In this document: positions 46,859-58,491 of the stretch, in pieces
Position numbering within the stretch: the stretch's first letter is position 1
Layout: each line of letters opens with the position of its first letter
From: Streptomyces sp. NBC_01716
GTDB taxonomy: Bacteria; Actinomycetota; Actinomycetes; Streptomycetales; Streptomycetaceae
Reading direction: 5' to 3'
DNA: 64,000 nucleotides
Assembly (NCBI RefSeq): GCF_036248275.1
Contig: NZ_CP109181.1
Coordinates: forward strand, 2,356,001 to 2,420,000
Program-made: the position numbers and the translations under genes
The notes under the pieces: generated by a model
What the model was told of the DNA's origin: nothing
What the model saw: the letters and a program-made list of their open reading frames with translations, nothing else
Database searches by the model: none

Positions 46859-46893
46859 TGCGCCCCTCGTGCCGTATCGACACAAGGGGCGCA
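46859..46893 (-). terminator. Hairpin after rnc
   Basis: TGCGCCCCT-C-GTG pairs with CAC-A-AGGGGCGCA (one mismatch) around a 9-nt loop. It lies 33 nt after the rnc stop and 127 nt before the mutM start, so rnc and mutM are probably transcribed separately. Confidence 0.6.
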
Positions 46894-46925
46894 CCGGGAA
46901 GGGAACGTAACAGCTCAGCCCAGGG

Positions 46926-47783
46926 TCAGGACTTGGCCGCGTCGGCGGATTCCGAAGCCGTCGCCGAAGAGGTGTCGGCGGCCTCTTCAGAAACGACGCC
47001 GGCACCGGCCGCGGCCTCGGTACCGACGGCCGCCTTCTCCGCCGCGGCCCGTTCGTCCGCGTCGGCCCGGATGGACCGCCACGCGGTCTCCGCGGCCTGC
47101 TGTTCCGCTTCCTTCTTGCTGCGGCCGGTGCCGGTGCCGTACGAGACACCACCGACGCGGGCGGCAGCGGTGAAGGTCTTCTCGTGGTCCGGGCCGGTCT
47201 CCGTGACGAGATACTCGGGTACGCCGAGACTCTCCGCCGCGGTCAGTTCCTGCAGACTGGTCTTCCAGTCCAGACCGGCACCGAGGTTCGAGGACTTCTC
47301 GATGAGCGGGTCGAAGAGCCGGTGCACCAGCTCGGACGCCGCGTCGAGGCCCTGATCGAGATAGACCGCGCCGATCACCGCTTCAAGGGTGTCGGCGAGG
47401 ATGGACGCCTTGTCCCTGCCTCCCGTGCCCTCTTCACCACGGCCGAGCCGGATGAAGGAGCCGAGTTCGAGGCCGCGCCCCACTTGCGCCAGCGCACGCG
47501 AGTTGACCACCGCGGCCCGCAACTTGGCCAGTTGGCCTTCGGGCAGGTCGGGGTGGATGCGGTACAGCGTGTCGGTGACCACCAGACCGAGCACCGAATC
47601 CCCGAGGAATTCGAGCCGTTCGTTGGTGGGCAGACCGCCGTTCTCGTACGCGAACGAGCGATGGGTCAGCGCACGTACCAGAAGGGCGGACTCCAGCTGG
47701 TAGCCGAGCCGCCCTTCCAGAAGCGTGTGGGACGAGGCTGTGCTGACGTTGTCTGCCTTCTTGGCACTGGACAGTTCAGACAT
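46926..47783 (-). CDS. rnc: Ribonuclease III (AbsB in Streptomyces)
   Basis: Double-strand-specific endoribonuclease; in S. coelicolor the absB gene is rnc and is needed for antibiotic production. The 285-residue product has the RNase III signature [20 protein letters not shown], the second acidic set [20 protein letters not shown], and a dsRNA-binding domain ([36 protein letters not shown]). A C-terminal Ala/Ser-rich tail of about 40 residues follows. ATG 47783 is chosen because upstream codons are not conserved. It follows rpmF by 19 nt. Confidence 0.96.
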   Translation of the reverse strand: MSELSSAKKADNVSTASSHTLLEGRLGYQLESALLVRALTHRSFAYENGGLPTNERLEFLGDSVLGLVVTDTLYRIHPDLPEGQLAKLRAAVVNSRALAQVGRGLELGSFIRLGRGEEGTGGRDKASILADTLEAVIGAVYLDQGLDAASELVHRLFDPLIEKSSNLGAGLDWKTSLQELTAAESLGVPEYLVTETGPDHEKTFTAAARVGGVSYGTGTGRSKKEAEQQAAETAWRSIRADADERAAAEKAAVGTEAAAGAGVVSEEAADTSSATASESADAAKS

Positions 47784-47802
47784 CGAGCCTCTCACCAGCC
47801 GC

Positions 47803-47976
47803 TCAGACCTCGAGGACCTGGCGCTTGTTGTAGGTGCCGCAACTCGGGCACGCGATGTGCTGGAGCTTCGGCTCCTGGCAACGCTCACACGAAACCAGGG
47901 TGGGGACCGCAGCCTTCCACTGCGACCGGCGGTGGCGCGTGTTGCTGCGCGACATCTTCCGCTTCGGAACAGCCAC
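47803..47976 (-). CDS. rpmF: 50S ribosomal protein L32
   Basis: A 57-residue L32 ([20 protein letters not shown]) with a zinc-binding set CERCQ...CPSCG. The GTG start at 47976 is 2 nt after the DUF177 stop. The DUF177-rpmF-rnc order is highly conserved in bacteria. Confidence 0.96.
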   Translation of the reverse strand: MAVPKRKMSRSNTRHRRSQWKAAVPTLVSCERCQEPKLQHIACPSCGTYNKRQVLEV

Positions 47977-47978
47977 GG

Positions 47979-48620
47979 CTACTTCTCCTGCTTCTCGTCG
48001 GCACCCGGGTCGGCGCCGTCCATGTTGTCCTTCTCGCCGTCCTTGATGGTTTCGGCGAGTCCTTGCAGTGACGCCCACCGGATGTCGACGGCGTCGTGGT
48101 GATGGTCCGGGTTCTCGTCCAGCCTGATTCCGCACTCGGAGCACAGGCCGGCACAGGTCTCCCGGCACACCGGCTGCATCGGCAGTGCGAGCACCACCGC
48201 ATCACGCAGCACAGGTTCGAGGTCGAGCAGCCCGTCCTCGATGAAGAACCTGTCCTCGTCGTCCTCGGCGTCGTCGGCCGGTTCCGCCTGCTTGCTGCGG
48301 CCCCGGTCGTCGGCGTCAGGGTACGAGAACATCTCCTGGAAATCCGCTGCCACGTCCTGGCGCACCGGCTCCAGACACCTTACGCACTCCCCCTCGGCGG
48401 TCGCACGGGCGGTGCCCGTGACGAGCACGCCCTCCATGACCGACTCCAGCCGCATCCTGAGCTCGATCGGCGCGCCTTCCGGCACTCCGATAACGCCGTC
48501 GATGCCGAAGTCCTTGGGCGCCGCCGCGGAGCGGGTCAGCCGCTTGAGCGCGCCGGGACGCCGACCCAGCTCGTGTGTGTCGAACACGAAGGGGTCGCGG
48601 TGGTCGAGGCGGGCGTTCAG
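47979..48620 (-). CDS. DUF177 (YceD) family protein
   Basis: A 213-residue YceD/DUF177 protein, whose plant and bacterial members act in 23S rRNA or L32-related ribosome assembly. Conserved Cys motifs are visible: GECVRCLEP and [19 protein letters not shown]. The best start is CTG at 48620 ([18 protein letters not shown] follows), with a strong AGGAG 5 nt upstream. The next canonical start, GTG 48587, removes 11 residues that I remember as conserved in Streptomyces homologues. It is coupled to rpmF. Confidence 0.9.
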   Translation of the reverse strand: MNARLDHRDPFVFDTHELGRRPGALKRLTRSAAAPKDFGIDGVIGVPEGAPIELRMRLESVMEGVLVTGTARATAEGECVRCLEPVRQDVAADFQEMFSYPDADDRGRSKQAEPADDAEDDEDRFFIEDGLLDLEPVLRDAVVLALPMQPVCRETCAGLCSECGIRLDENPDHHHDAVDIRWASLQGLAETIKDGEKDNMDGADPGADEKQEK

Positions 48621-48786
48621 GGCTGCTCCTGCTTTCGAGTCGTGGGGTGGGCCGCCGGGTCGCTTGACGAGGGGGCGGCCGGATCGCGGACATCACGCGA
48701 CCGAAGAGCCAGGATACTTGACGGGCCGCCGTTGGCCCAATCCGGTCGGACGCGGGGCCCGGGGGCGTACGGGGCGCCGCGCGGGT

Positions 48787-49977
48787 TCAGCGGCCCTGCT
48801 CGTACCGGCGCAGCTGCTCCATGTCGATCATGCTGGTGTCGAAGAGGCTGGTCTCGTCGAGGGCGCCCTGCGGGTCCTGCGGCTGCTGCTGGGGCAGCTG
48901 AGGCTGCGACTGCGGCTGCTGCTGCGCCTGGGCGTCGGGGTGCTGCTGCCAGCCCTGCGCCGCCTGGTCGTAGTTCTGCCCGTAGCCCTGGCTGTAGTTC
49001 GGGTCGTATGCCGCGGGGTCGTAGACCGGCTGCTGCTGGGCCTGCTGGTACGCGTACGGGTCCTGCTGCTGGTAGGCGTACGCGTCCTGCTGCTGGTAGC
49101 CGCCGTAGGCCGCGTCCGCGTACTGCTGCGGGGCGGCGGCGGGGTCGGCGTACTGCTGCGGGGCCTGCGCCTGCGCCGGGATCGGGATCTGGACCGGCTG
49201 CTCCGGGACCTGGTGCGCGGGGGCTCCGGCGCTCTGCGGCGGCTGCTGCCCCGACACCTCGGCGAGACCGGACAGATAGTCCGCGTCGCTGGTGTGCCCC
49301 AGGTGCCCCGCCGCGTCCTGCTCCGCCATGTGCAGACCCAGGTCGTCGGTGGCGACCCGGCCGTGCAGCTTCTGCCGGCCGCGGCCGACCGCGTCGAGGG
49401 TCTTGGAGAGGACGGCCTCGAAGGCGCCGAGTTTGGCGTCGACATAGTCGTCCGCGCGGCGGATCAGGGTGTCGGGGTCGGCGCTGTACTCAGGGGCGTC
49501 CTCGTCGGCGTACCCCTCCTCGTCCAGCCCCGGGCCGCGGCCGAGCAGCTTCTCGCGGCCACGGTCCACGGAGCCGATGGTCTTGTTGAGCACGACCTCG
49601 AAGTTCGCGAGCTTGGAGTCCACGTAGTCGTCGGCCTCGGCGCGGATCTCCTCCGCGTCCCTGCGGGCCTCGGCGAGAATACGGTCCGCCTCTTCCTGGG
49701 CTGTGCGGGCGATCACGGTCTCGGAGATCAGCGTGGACCGCTCCGCGTGGGCCGCCTGGACGATGCGCTCGGCCTCCTGGCGGGCCTGCTCGGAGAGCTG
49801 CTCGTGGCCGCCGAGCAGTTCCTGGGCCTGGGCGAGGGAGCCTGGCAGGGCCTCGCGTACTTCGTCGAGCAGCGCGAGCAGTTCGCCGCGGTTGACCACG
49901 CAGGAGGCCGACATGGGCATGGAACGGGCGTTCCCCACCGTGTCGACGATCTCGTCGAGCTTCTTCTGCACGTCCAC
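48787..49977 (-). CDS. SepIVA/DivIVA-like coiled-coil protein with Gln/Tyr-rich tail
   Basis: A 396-residue protein. Residues 1-130 form a DivIVA/ATPase-b-like coiled coil (VQKKLDEIVDTVGNARSMPM, AQEEADRILAEARRDAEEIR). Two related short segments follow (DDYVDSKLANFEVVLNKTIG and DDYVDAKLGAFEAVLSKTLD, about 120 and 180), an internal repeat. From about residue 240 the tail is dominated by Gln, Tyr, Pro and Ala (PQQYADPAA, QQQDAYAYQQ). The ortholog in mycobacteria, SepIVA, lies near rnc and coordinates septation; here it sits by coaD/rnc too. Function by analogy only. Confidence 0.78.
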   Translation of the reverse strand: MDVQKKLDEIVDTVGNARSMPMSASCVVNRGELLALLDEVREALPGSLAQAQELLGGHEQLSEQARQEAERIVQAAHAERSTLISETVIARTAQEEADRILAEARRDAEEIRAEADDYVDSKLANFEVVLNKTIGSVDRGREKLLGRGPGLDEEGYADEDAPEYSADPDTLIRRADDYVDAKLGAFEAVLSKTLDAVGRGRQKLHGRVATDDLGLHMAEQDAAGHLGHTSDADYLSGLAEVSGQQPPQSAGAPAHQVPEQPVQIPIPAQAQAPQQYADPAAAPQQYADAAYGGYQQQDAYAYQQQDPYAYQQAQQQPVYDPAAYDPNYSQGYGQNYDQAAQGWQQHPDAQAQQQPQSQPQLPQQQPQDPQGALDETSLFDTSMIDMEQLRRYEQGR

Positions 49978-50100
49978 CGTGTGCTCGCCACTCTCTACAG
50001 CCGGGTTGGAGACGGACGCAACGACTGTACGGCCACTCGGCGCGCGCCCGACACCAGATGATGGGCCGTCAGTCGCGGACCCGGTCCGCCGCCCCGTCCC

Positions 50101-50610
50101 TCACTTGTTTCCGAGGCGCTCGGTCAGTGCCTCGTGCACGAGCGGAGGCAGCAGATGGGACACGTCTCCGCCCCAGGTCGCGACCTCTTTGACGAGCGAG
50201 GAGGAGAGGAAACTGTAGATGGGGTTGGTCGGCACGAAGAGGGTCTCGACGCCGGACAGGCCGTTGTTCATCTGGGCCATCTGCAACTCGTAGTCGAAGT
50301 CGCTGACGGCGCGCAGGCCCTTGACGATGGCGGGGATGTCGCGCTGCTTGCAGAAGTCGACGAGGAGGCCGTGGAAGGCCTCCACCTCGACGTTGCCGAA
50401 TTCGGCGGTGACCTGGCGGATCAGATCGATCCGTTCGTCGACGCCGAACAGGCCCTTCTTGGACTGGTTGATCATCACGGCGACGTGTACGACGTCGTAC
50501 AACTTGGAGGCACGGCCAATGATGTCGAGGTGACCATTGGTGATGGGGTCGAAGGACCCCGGACAGACGGCGCGGCGCAACTGAATTCCCTCGCTCTCCG
50601 GTCCGGTCAT
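50101..50610 (-). CDS. coaD: Phosphopantetheine adenylyltransferase
   Basis: CoaD makes dephospho-CoA from 4'-phosphopantetheine and ATP. The 169-residue product has the nucleotidyltransferase signature VCPGSFDPITNGHLDIIGRA, with the conserved His of the TxGH motif, and later FVPTNPIYSFLSSSLVKEVA. ATG 50610 overlaps the rsmD stop by 4 nt (ATGA). Confidence 0.96.
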   Translation of the reverse strand: MTGPESEGIQLRRAVCPGSFDPITNGHLDIIGRASKLYDVVHVAVMINQSKKGLFGVDERIDLIRQVTAEFGNVEVEAFHGLLVDFCKQRDIPAIVKGLRAVSDFDYELQMAQMNNGLSGVETLFVPTNPIYSFLSSSLVKEVATWGGDVSHLLPPLVHEALTERLGNK

Positions 50611-51188
50611 CGGGCGTCTTCGGGTGCGGCGGCGCGACCGTACCAAAGGGTTCCTTCGCCGTAGCGGCGTGCCCGCAACGGTTCGAACCCCTTCGGCCAG
50701 GTGAACTCCCCACCTCTGGTGCTGCGCTCCACGGTGGCGACGGCTTCGTCATTGAGCCAGCCCTCGGAGCGGAGTGTGAGGAGGATCTCGCGAAGATCGT
50801 CATCGGTGACGGCGTACGGCGGGTCGAGGAAGACGATGTCGTACGGGGCCCCGGGGGGCGGTCCTGTCACGATCTGCTCGGCTTTGCCCGTACGGACCTC
50901 GGCGCCCGGCAGTCCGAGCGCGCGGACGTTGTCCCGGACGGTGCGGGCCGCCCGCGCGTCCGCCTCCACAAGGAGGGTGTGCGCGGCGCCGCGCGAGAGG
51001 GCTTCCAGGCCGACGGCGCCGGAGCCGGCGTACAAGTCGGCGACACGGAGACCGTCGAAGGTGCCGAGCAGCGCCTCCCAGGTGGAGAAGAGACCTTCGC
51101 GCGCTCGGTCGGAGGTGGGGCGGGTGCCGTTGCCCGGGGGGACGGCGAGACGGCGTCCGCCGGCGGCACCGGCGATCACGCGGGTCAT
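50607..51188 (-). CDS. rsmD: 16S rRNA (guanine966-N2)-methyltransferase RsmD
   Basis: A 193-residue class I methyltransferase acting on m2G966 of 16S rRNA. Motif I DLYAGSGAVGLEALSRGA and the catalytic DPPY in VFLDPPYAVTDD are intact, and the family start VIAGAAGGRRLAVPPGNGTR is present. It starts at ATG 51188. It is paired with coaD, as in most bacteria. Confidence 0.95.
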   Translation of the reverse strand: MTRVIAGAAGGRRLAVPPGNGTRPTSDRAREGLFSTWEALLGTFDGLRVADLYAGSGAVGLEALSRGAAHTLLVEADARAARTVRDNVRALGLPGAEVRTGKAEQIVTGPPPGAPYDIVFLDPPYAVTDDDLREILLTLRSEGWLNDEAVATVERSTRGGEFTWPKGFEPLRARRYGEGTLWYGRAAAPEDAR

Positions 51189-51348
51189 GGGTGTCGGGTC
51201 CTCGGTTCGTGGAGTGCCGGAGCGGCCGCGGGCCGCCCGTGCGTCGCCACCCACGATATGGCGTCACCCGGGGCACGGCCCGCCGGGAACGGACACGGTG
51301 GCCGCCGGGAGCGGCGCCGGGGCCGCTGGGCGGGGCTGTACGGCCCGC

Positions 51349-53544
<2,196 letters not shown>

Positions 53545-53577
53545 TGCACACCACATCACTGACATCCGTCGCGCACC

Positions 53578-53586
53578 TGTGGACAA
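53578..53586. promoter_or_regulatory. DnaA-box sequence upstream of recG
   Basis: TGTGGACAA, the reverse complement of TTGTCCACA, the Streptomyces DnaA box consensus. It is located in the 107-nt gap before recG. Single boxes also occur by chance; the position in a promoter region is what makes it notable. Confidence 0.45.
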
Positions 53587-53651
53587 CTCCAGGTCGGAGG
53601 CGGGTCATGCGGATCGGTCGGGCAGACGGAGGTCCGGGCCGGTTCAGCGGC

Positions 53652-53978
53652 TCACCGCCGGACCTCGGTGACCGCGGTGAGCAGGACGGCGCAGTCCTCC
53701 AGGGCCGTCAGGCCGTGGCGCTCGTGCGGGATCGGGCCCACCTGTCCGGCGATCATGTCCTGGTCGCCCGACTTCTTCGTCAGCCGTACGCGGCCGTGCA
53801 GCACCTGAAGGCTGGCCGCCGGGGGCGCGTTGTGCTCGTCGAGGGCCGAGCCGGAGGTCAGCGCGATGACGGTCTGCCGCAGCGGTCCGTCGTGCAGGAA
53901 GAGGTGCGCGCTGCGCCCGTGGGCGCTGGCGCGCGCGTCGTCGAGCTGGTTGCGGGCGATCAGGGTCAGGTCGTCCAT
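53652..53978 (-). CDS. Cupin-like small protein
   Basis: A 108-residue beta-rich protein with features of a cupin barrel: VIALTSGSALDEHNAPPAAS with a conserved His, and QVLHGRVRLTKKSG. The metal motif GX5HXHX3,4E is not complete, so it may not be an enzyme. It starts at ATG 53978. It lies upstream of recG in the same direction, in a gap-conserved place. Function unknown. Confidence 0.6.
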   Translation of the reverse strand: MDDLTLIARNQLDDARASAHGRSAHLFLHDGPLRQTVIALTSGSALDEHNAPPAASLQVLHGRVRLTKKSGDQDMIAGQVGPIPHERHGLTALEDCAVLLTAVTEVRR

Positions 53979-54108
53979 CGCTGGGCCTCTCACCTCGGGC
54001 GGTGCGCGCGTCTGTCATGAGCCGCTTACCCACCATCGTCACAGGTACCGCGCCCCGTGCAAGCCGTGGCCGAGGCGGGCCGTACGCGCGTACGGCCGTG
54101 CTCCGCGC

Positions 54109-55914
54109 CTATTCGACGCCGATCAGCAGCGGCACCGACTGACGGCCGCCTCGGTAGACGACCGTGTCGACGGCCAGGTGTCCGTCCCGTACGTGGCGTT
54201 CCAGGCGCTCCGCGAGGGCGTCCGGCACGTCCTCACCGAGAACGAGGGTGACCAGTTCGCCGCCCGCCGACAGCATCCGGTTCAGCACGGCCTCGGCGGT
54301 GGAGGCGAGTTCGGCGCCGATCACCGCGACGTCGCCGTCGATCAGCCCGAGCAGGTCGCCGGCCTGGCAGATGCCCGCCGTGGTCCAGGACTGCCGCTCG
54401 GCGACGGCCAGTTCGGCGTAGCGGGTGGCGCCGGCCGCCGACGTCATGGCCACCACGTCCTCGTCGAAGCGGCGGTCGGGCTCGTGCACGGCGAGCGCCG
54501 CGATGCCCTGAACGGCCGCCCTGGTCGGGATGAGGGCAACCCGGATGCCTTCGGCGCGGGCCTGCTCGGCGGCAGCGGCGGCGGTGTGGCGCAGTTCCGT
54601 GTCGTTCGGCAGGAGCACCACCTCATGCGCGTGGGCACGCCGGATGGCGTCGACCAGCTCGCCGCTGGCCGGCGGCTCCCCCGGGCGCGCCAGCACCGTC
54701 GTGGCTCCCGCCTCGGCACACAGCCCGGCCAGGCCCTCGCCCGGGACCACGGCCACCACGGCGCGCTGCGCCCGCTCCCGGCGGTGCCCGGCGGCGGCTG
54801 CGCCGAAGTGCGTGATGCGGATCCGGTACGGGCGTCCCGCCTCGACGCCGGCCTCCACGGCGGCGCCCGCGTCGTCCACGTGCACGTGGACGTTCCACAG
54901 CCCGTCGCCGCCGCCGACGACGAGGGAGTCACCGAGCGCGTCGAGGCGGCGGCGGAGCCGGGCGATACCCGCCTCGTCCGTCTCCAGGAGGTAGATCACC
55001 TCGAAGGCGGGGCCGACGGGGCCGTCGTCGGCCCCGCAGGACTCCACGACGGCGGGCAGTTCGTGCGGCCGTGCGGCCGGTGCGCCGAGGGACGGGGCGT
55101 CGCCGGTGACGGCCTCGACGAGTGCGGCGAGGACGGCGAGCAGGCCCCGTCCGCCGGCATCGACGACACCGGCGCGGCCGAGGACGGCCAGCTGTCCGGG
55201 AGTCGCGTCGAGCGCAATGCGGGCCCCGGCGTAGGCGGCGTGGACGGCCGCACCGTCCCGGTCCGCGTCGTCACGGGCGTCTCCCGCACCGTCGTCCCCT
55301 GCTCGCGCCGCGGCGTCCGCCGCCGCTGACGCCACCGTGAGGATCGTGCCCTCGACCGGATGCGCGACGGCCTCGCGCGCCAGCTGCGCCGCCCTGCGCA
55401 GCGCCCTCGCCAGCTGGTCGCCGCCGCCTTCGGCCGCCCCGTCGGCCCGGGTGGTGGCCCCGTCCGCGGTCTCTTTCCGGGCTTCGCCGAGGACCTCCGC
55501 CATGCCGCGCAGCAGTTGCGCGAGGATCGTCCCGGAGTTGCCCCGGGCGCCGATCAGCGCCCCGTGCGCCATGGCCCGTACGGTGTCGGGGAGGTCCGGT
55601 ACGGACGTCCCCGTCGCGTGCGCGTCGAAGACGGCCTCGACGGCCTGCGCCGCGGACTCCACGGTCAGATAGAGATTGGTGCCGGTGTCCCCGTCGGCGA
55701 CCGGATAGACGTTGATCGCGTCGATCTCCTCGCGGTCCCGGCCCAGGGCGTCCAGCGCCAGCGAGCACCAGGTACGCACCGCTGCGGCGTCGAGGATGTG
55801 CGGCACCTGGGGGTCCTCCTTGGCGGCCTGGGCTGCGAACTGCACCGCAGAGTAGTCCGCCCGCACCGTAGTGGCAGGTGGGAAGGGGGGCGGGACGAGG
55901 GTGGGTGCGGACAT
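54109..55914 (-). CDS. DhaL-domain / FakA-like kinase-family protein
   Basis: A 601-residue protein with an N-terminal DhaL-type kinase domain (residues 40-250): NVYPVADGDTGTNLYLTVES carries the metal-binding Asp triad, then IGARGNSGTILAQLLRG. A middle region follows, and a C-terminal domain of the YloV/FakA type. FakA with a FakB partner phosphorylates fatty acids in Firmicutes; whether this protein does so is not known. It starts at ATG 55914. It is divergent from rpmB, with a 150-nt promoter gap between them. Confidence 0.85.
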   Translation of the reverse strand: MSAPTLVPPPFPPATTVRADYSAVQFAAQAAKEDPQVPHILDAAAVRTWCSLALDALGRDREEIDAINVYPVADGDTGTNLYLTVESAAQAVEAVFDAHATGTSVPDLPDTVRAMAHGALIGARGNSGTILAQLLRGMAEVLGEARKETADGATTRADGAAEGGGDQLARALRRAAQLAREAVAHPVEGTILTVASAAADAAARAGDDGAGDARDDADRDGAAVHAAYAGARIALDATPGQLAVLGRAGVVDAGGRGLLAVLAALVEAVTGDAPSLGAPAARPHELPAVVESCGADDGPVGPAFEVIYLLETDEAGIARLRRRLDALGDSLVVGGGDGLWNVHVHVDDAGAAVEAGVEAGRPYRIRITHFGAAAAGHRRERAQRAVVAVVPGEGLAGLCAEAGATTVLARPGEPPASGELVDAIRRAHAHEVVLLPNDTELRHTAAAAAEQARAEGIRVALIPTRAAVQGIAALAVHEPDRRFDEDVVAMTSAAGATRYAELAVAERQSWTTAGICQAGDLLGLIDGDVAVIGAELASTAEAVLNRMLSAGGELVTLVLGEDVPDALAERLERHVRDGHLAVDTVVYRGGRQSVPLLIGVE

Positions 55915-56064
55915 GGTAGTTTCGTTCAACCGGACAGGGCGTTGTATGCTTCTCCGGTTGCCCGGCGAGAGTCGGGCCATCTCCCCCGGCGCAGCCGACA
56001 TCGGTCAAAGATTCTGTCGCGCCGGAATTCACCGTAAGTGCATCTGAAGTCTTTGGAGTGACCC

Positions 56065-56250
56065 GTGGCTGCCAACTGCGACGTCTGCGGCAAGGGGCCG
56101 GGCTTCGGCAACAACATTTCGCACTCGCACCGCCGTACGTCCCGTCGCTGGAACCCGAACATCCAGCGCGTGCGTGCCGTGGTCGGTCGGACGCCGAAGC
56201 GGCTCAACGTCTGCACCTCGTGCATCAAGGCCGGCAAGGTCTCGCGCTGA
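56065..56250 (+). CDS. rpmB: 50S ribosomal protein L28
   Basis: A 61-residue L28 starting GTG ([20 protein letters not shown]). It keeps the CxxC...CxxC zinc set (CDVC and CTSC), so this is the zinc-containing form rather than a zinc-independent paralogue. A strong Rho-independent terminator follows 36 nt later. Confidence 0.96.
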   Translation: MAANCDVCGKGPGFGNNISHSHRRTSRRWNPNIQRVRAVVGRTPKRLNVCTSCIKAGKVSR

Positions 56251-56286
56251 CGTTCTCGTCGTGGCGCAGCCCCTGCGGTTGCCTTG

Positions 56287-56318
56287 AAAGCCGGTCCACC
56301 TCGGTGGACCGGCTTTTT
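56287..56318 (+). terminator. Intrinsic terminator after rpmB
   Basis: AAAGCCGGTCCACC pairs with GGTGGACCGGCTTT followed by TT; a 14-bp perfect stem with a very short loop (opens to ACCTCGGT) and a T-run. The clearest intrinsic terminator in the window. Confidence 0.9.
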
Positions 56319-56393
56319 GTCGTGCCCAACTGCCGCACCGTGTTCGGGTAGTTGGCCCGCCGGACAACGCCGGCACGCAGCAGGTACCGGCCG

Positions 56394-57230
56394 TCAGCGG
56401 AAGCGCCAGGCGTGGTCCACGGGGCCGATGCCGCCGCCCAGCGGGAAGCCGGCGGCGATCGCGCCCGTCACGTACCTCTTCGCGGCGACGACGGCATCCA
56501 GGACCCCCTGCCCCGTCCCCAGCCCCGCCGCGATCGCCGAGGCGAGCGTGCAGCCCGTCCCGTGCGTATGCCGGTTGTCGTGGCGCGGCGCGCGCAGCCA
56601 GTGCTCCTCGCTGCCGTCCGTCAGCAGATCCACGGCGTCCCCCGGCAGATGCCCGCCCTTGATCAGCGCCCAGCGCGGCCCGAAGGTGAGCACGGCGCCC
56701 GCCGCGCGCCGCATCCCGTCCTCGTCCCGCACCTCCACACCGGTCAGCTGCGCCACCTCGTCGAGGTTCGGCGTCGCGACGGTCGCCGTCGGCAGCAGCT
56801 TCTTCCGTACGGAGTCCAGCGCCGAGTCCGCGAGCAGCGAGTCTCCGTGCTTGGAGACCCCGACCGGATCGACGACCACGGGGGCGTCGGTCTCCGCGAG
56901 GAGTTCGGCGACGGTCTCCACCAGCGCCGCCGACGAGAGCATGCCGGTCTTGACGGCCTGGACTCCGATGTCGTCCACGACGCTGCGGTACTGGGCCCGT
57001 ACCGCTTCCACGGGCAGGTCCCAAGCGCCTTGCACGCCGCGCGAGTTCTGCGCCGTGACGGCCGTGAGCACGCTCATGCCGTGCACGCCGAACGCCAGCA
57101 TCGTCTTGAGGTCGGCCTGGATGCCCGCACCGCCGCCGGAGTCGGACCCGGCGACGGTGAGAACGCGGGCGGGCGCACGGCCCGGCCCCGGGGGTACGGA
57201 GGGCACGACCGGCTCGGAGGATATGGGCAT
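56394..57230 (-). CDS. thiD: Hydroxymethylpyrimidine/phosphomethylpyrimidine kinase
   Basis: Thiamine biosynthesis kinase, phosphorylating HMP and HMP-P. The 278-residue product has the ribokinase-like signature [20 protein letters not shown] and the C-terminal ATP/anion-hole motif [16 protein letters not shown] with catalytic Cys/Asp-type residues. It lies 41 nt downstream of thiL in the same operon. I see no TPP riboswitch in the gap. Confidence 0.94.
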   Translation of the reverse strand: MPISSEPVVPSVPPGPGRAPARVLTVAGSDSGGGAGIQADLKTMLAFGVHGMSVLTAVTAQNSRGVQGAWDLPVEAVRAQYRSVVDDIGVQAVKTGMLSSAALVETVAELLAETDAPVVVDPVGVSKHGDSLLADSALDSVRKKLLPTATVATPNLDEVAQLTGVEVRDEDGMRRAAGAVLTFGPRWALIKGGHLPGDAVDLLTDGSEEHWLRAPRHDNRHTHGTGCTLASAIAAGLGTGQGVLDAVVAAKRYVTGAIAAGFPLGGGIGPVDHAWRFR

Positions 57231-57271
57231 CCCCCGAATCTACTCGGCCCGGTCCAACACGCCCTAGGCAC

Positions 57272-58228
57272 CTAGTCCCCGAAGTGGTCCCAGCCGCCCT
57301 TGCTCGTCCACGGCGCCCCGTCGACCGTCACCTGCGGCAGCGCCGACGGGTTGAGGACCTCGCCGATCACCTTCCACCTGGCGGGGAGTTTGGCGTCCGA
57401 GGGGAACGTCGCCACGATCGCGTGGTCCTCTCCCCCCGTCAGCACCCACTGCAGCGGATCCACGCCCACCGCCTGCCCGATGTCGTTCATCTGCGACGGG
57501 ATGTCGATGAGCCCCGACCGCAGATCGATACGGACCTTGCTGGCCTCGGCGATGTGCCCGAGGTCGGCGACGAGGCCGTCGCTCACGTCCGTCATCGCCG
57601 TGGCGCCGAGTCCCGCCGCCGCCGGCCCCGCGTGGTACGGCGGTTCGGGCCGCCGGTGCGCCTCGACAAAGGCACGCGGTGACCTGAATCCCCGCGACAG
57701 CACCGCGTGCCCGGCGGCGGACCAGCCCAACCACCCGGTGTACGCGACGACATCGCCCGGCTGCGCGCCCGACCTGGTCACCGGATCGTGGTTGCGAAGA
57801 TCGCCGAGCGCGGTAATCGCGAGGGTGATCGTCTCGCCCCGTACGACGTCGCCGCCGACCACCGCCGCGCCCGCGACCTGGCACTCGTCGCGGATGCCGT
57901 CCATCAGCTCCGTGGGCCAGGTGACGGGGAGTTCGGCCGGGACGACGAGGCCGAGCAGCAGCGCCGTCGGGACCGCCCCCATCGCCGCGATGTCGGCGAG
58001 ATTCTGCGCGGCGGCCTTCCTTCCCACGTCGTACGCGGTCGACCAGTCGCGGCGGAAGTGCCGCCCTTCAAGGAGGAGGTCCGTACTCGCCACGACCCTG
58101 CGGTCGGGTGCGGCCACCACCGCGGCGTCGTCGCCCGGCCCGAGCCGGACCGCCGGGGTGGTGGTGAGCCGGGAAGTGAGCTCCCTGATGAGTCCGAACT
58201 CCCCCAACTCGCCCACGGTGCCCTTCAC
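57272..58228 (-). CDS. thiL: Thiamine-monophosphate kinase
   Basis: ThiL makes thiamine diphosphate from TMP. The 318-residue product has the PurM-like metal-binding AVRLGPGDDAAVVAAPDRRV, then KAAAQNLADIAAMGAVPTAL and TDVSDGLVADLGHIAEAS. It starts at GTG 58228 (VKGTVGELGEFGLIREL), with GTG 58216 as an alternative. It shares the 263-nt divergent upstream region with the AsnC-type gene and is followed by thiD. Confidence 0.94.
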   Translation of the reverse strand: MKGTVGELGEFGLIRELTSRLTTTPAVRLGPGDDAAVVAAPDRRVVASTDLLLEGRHFRRDWSTAYDVGRKAAAQNLADIAAMGAVPTALLLGLVVPAELPVTWPTELMDGIRDECQVAGAAVVGGDVVRGETITLAITALGDLRNHDPVTRSGAQPGDVVAYTGWLGWSAAGHAVLSRGFRSPRAFVEAHRRPEPPYHAGPAAAGLGATAMTDVSDGLVADLGHIAEASKVRIDLRSGLIDIPSQMNDIGQAVGVDPLQWVLTGGEDHAIVATFPSDAKLPARWKVIGEVLNPSALPQVTVDGAPWTSKGGWDHFGD

Positions 58229-58491
58229 CGAGTCCCACCTCTCGTCGTGCGGCCGGCAACTCCGGCCGGCCTGGTTGTCCGGCCGGGGTTCCGGCCCCCT
58301 GCGTCGGCCCGGTGCCCGCGGTCGTGGACCGCCGTCGCTCTCGGTCCGTTCGGCCCGTACGTCAACTTCACCGCTCCGTGCGTCACGCCGCCGGTGCCGC
58401 CGTACGCGCAGGTCTCCCCGCGGCACTGGGTGACGCGATACCGTGGCGTCCCTTCTTCCCACAAGATCCTCGTGGCCGCCCTGGAGGTTCC

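Noticed and set aside
57231..58491. TPP riboswitch upstream of thiL-thiD
   Set aside because: No CUGAGA/thi-box core was seen in the 263-nt thiL leader region or in the 41-nt thiL-thiD gap.
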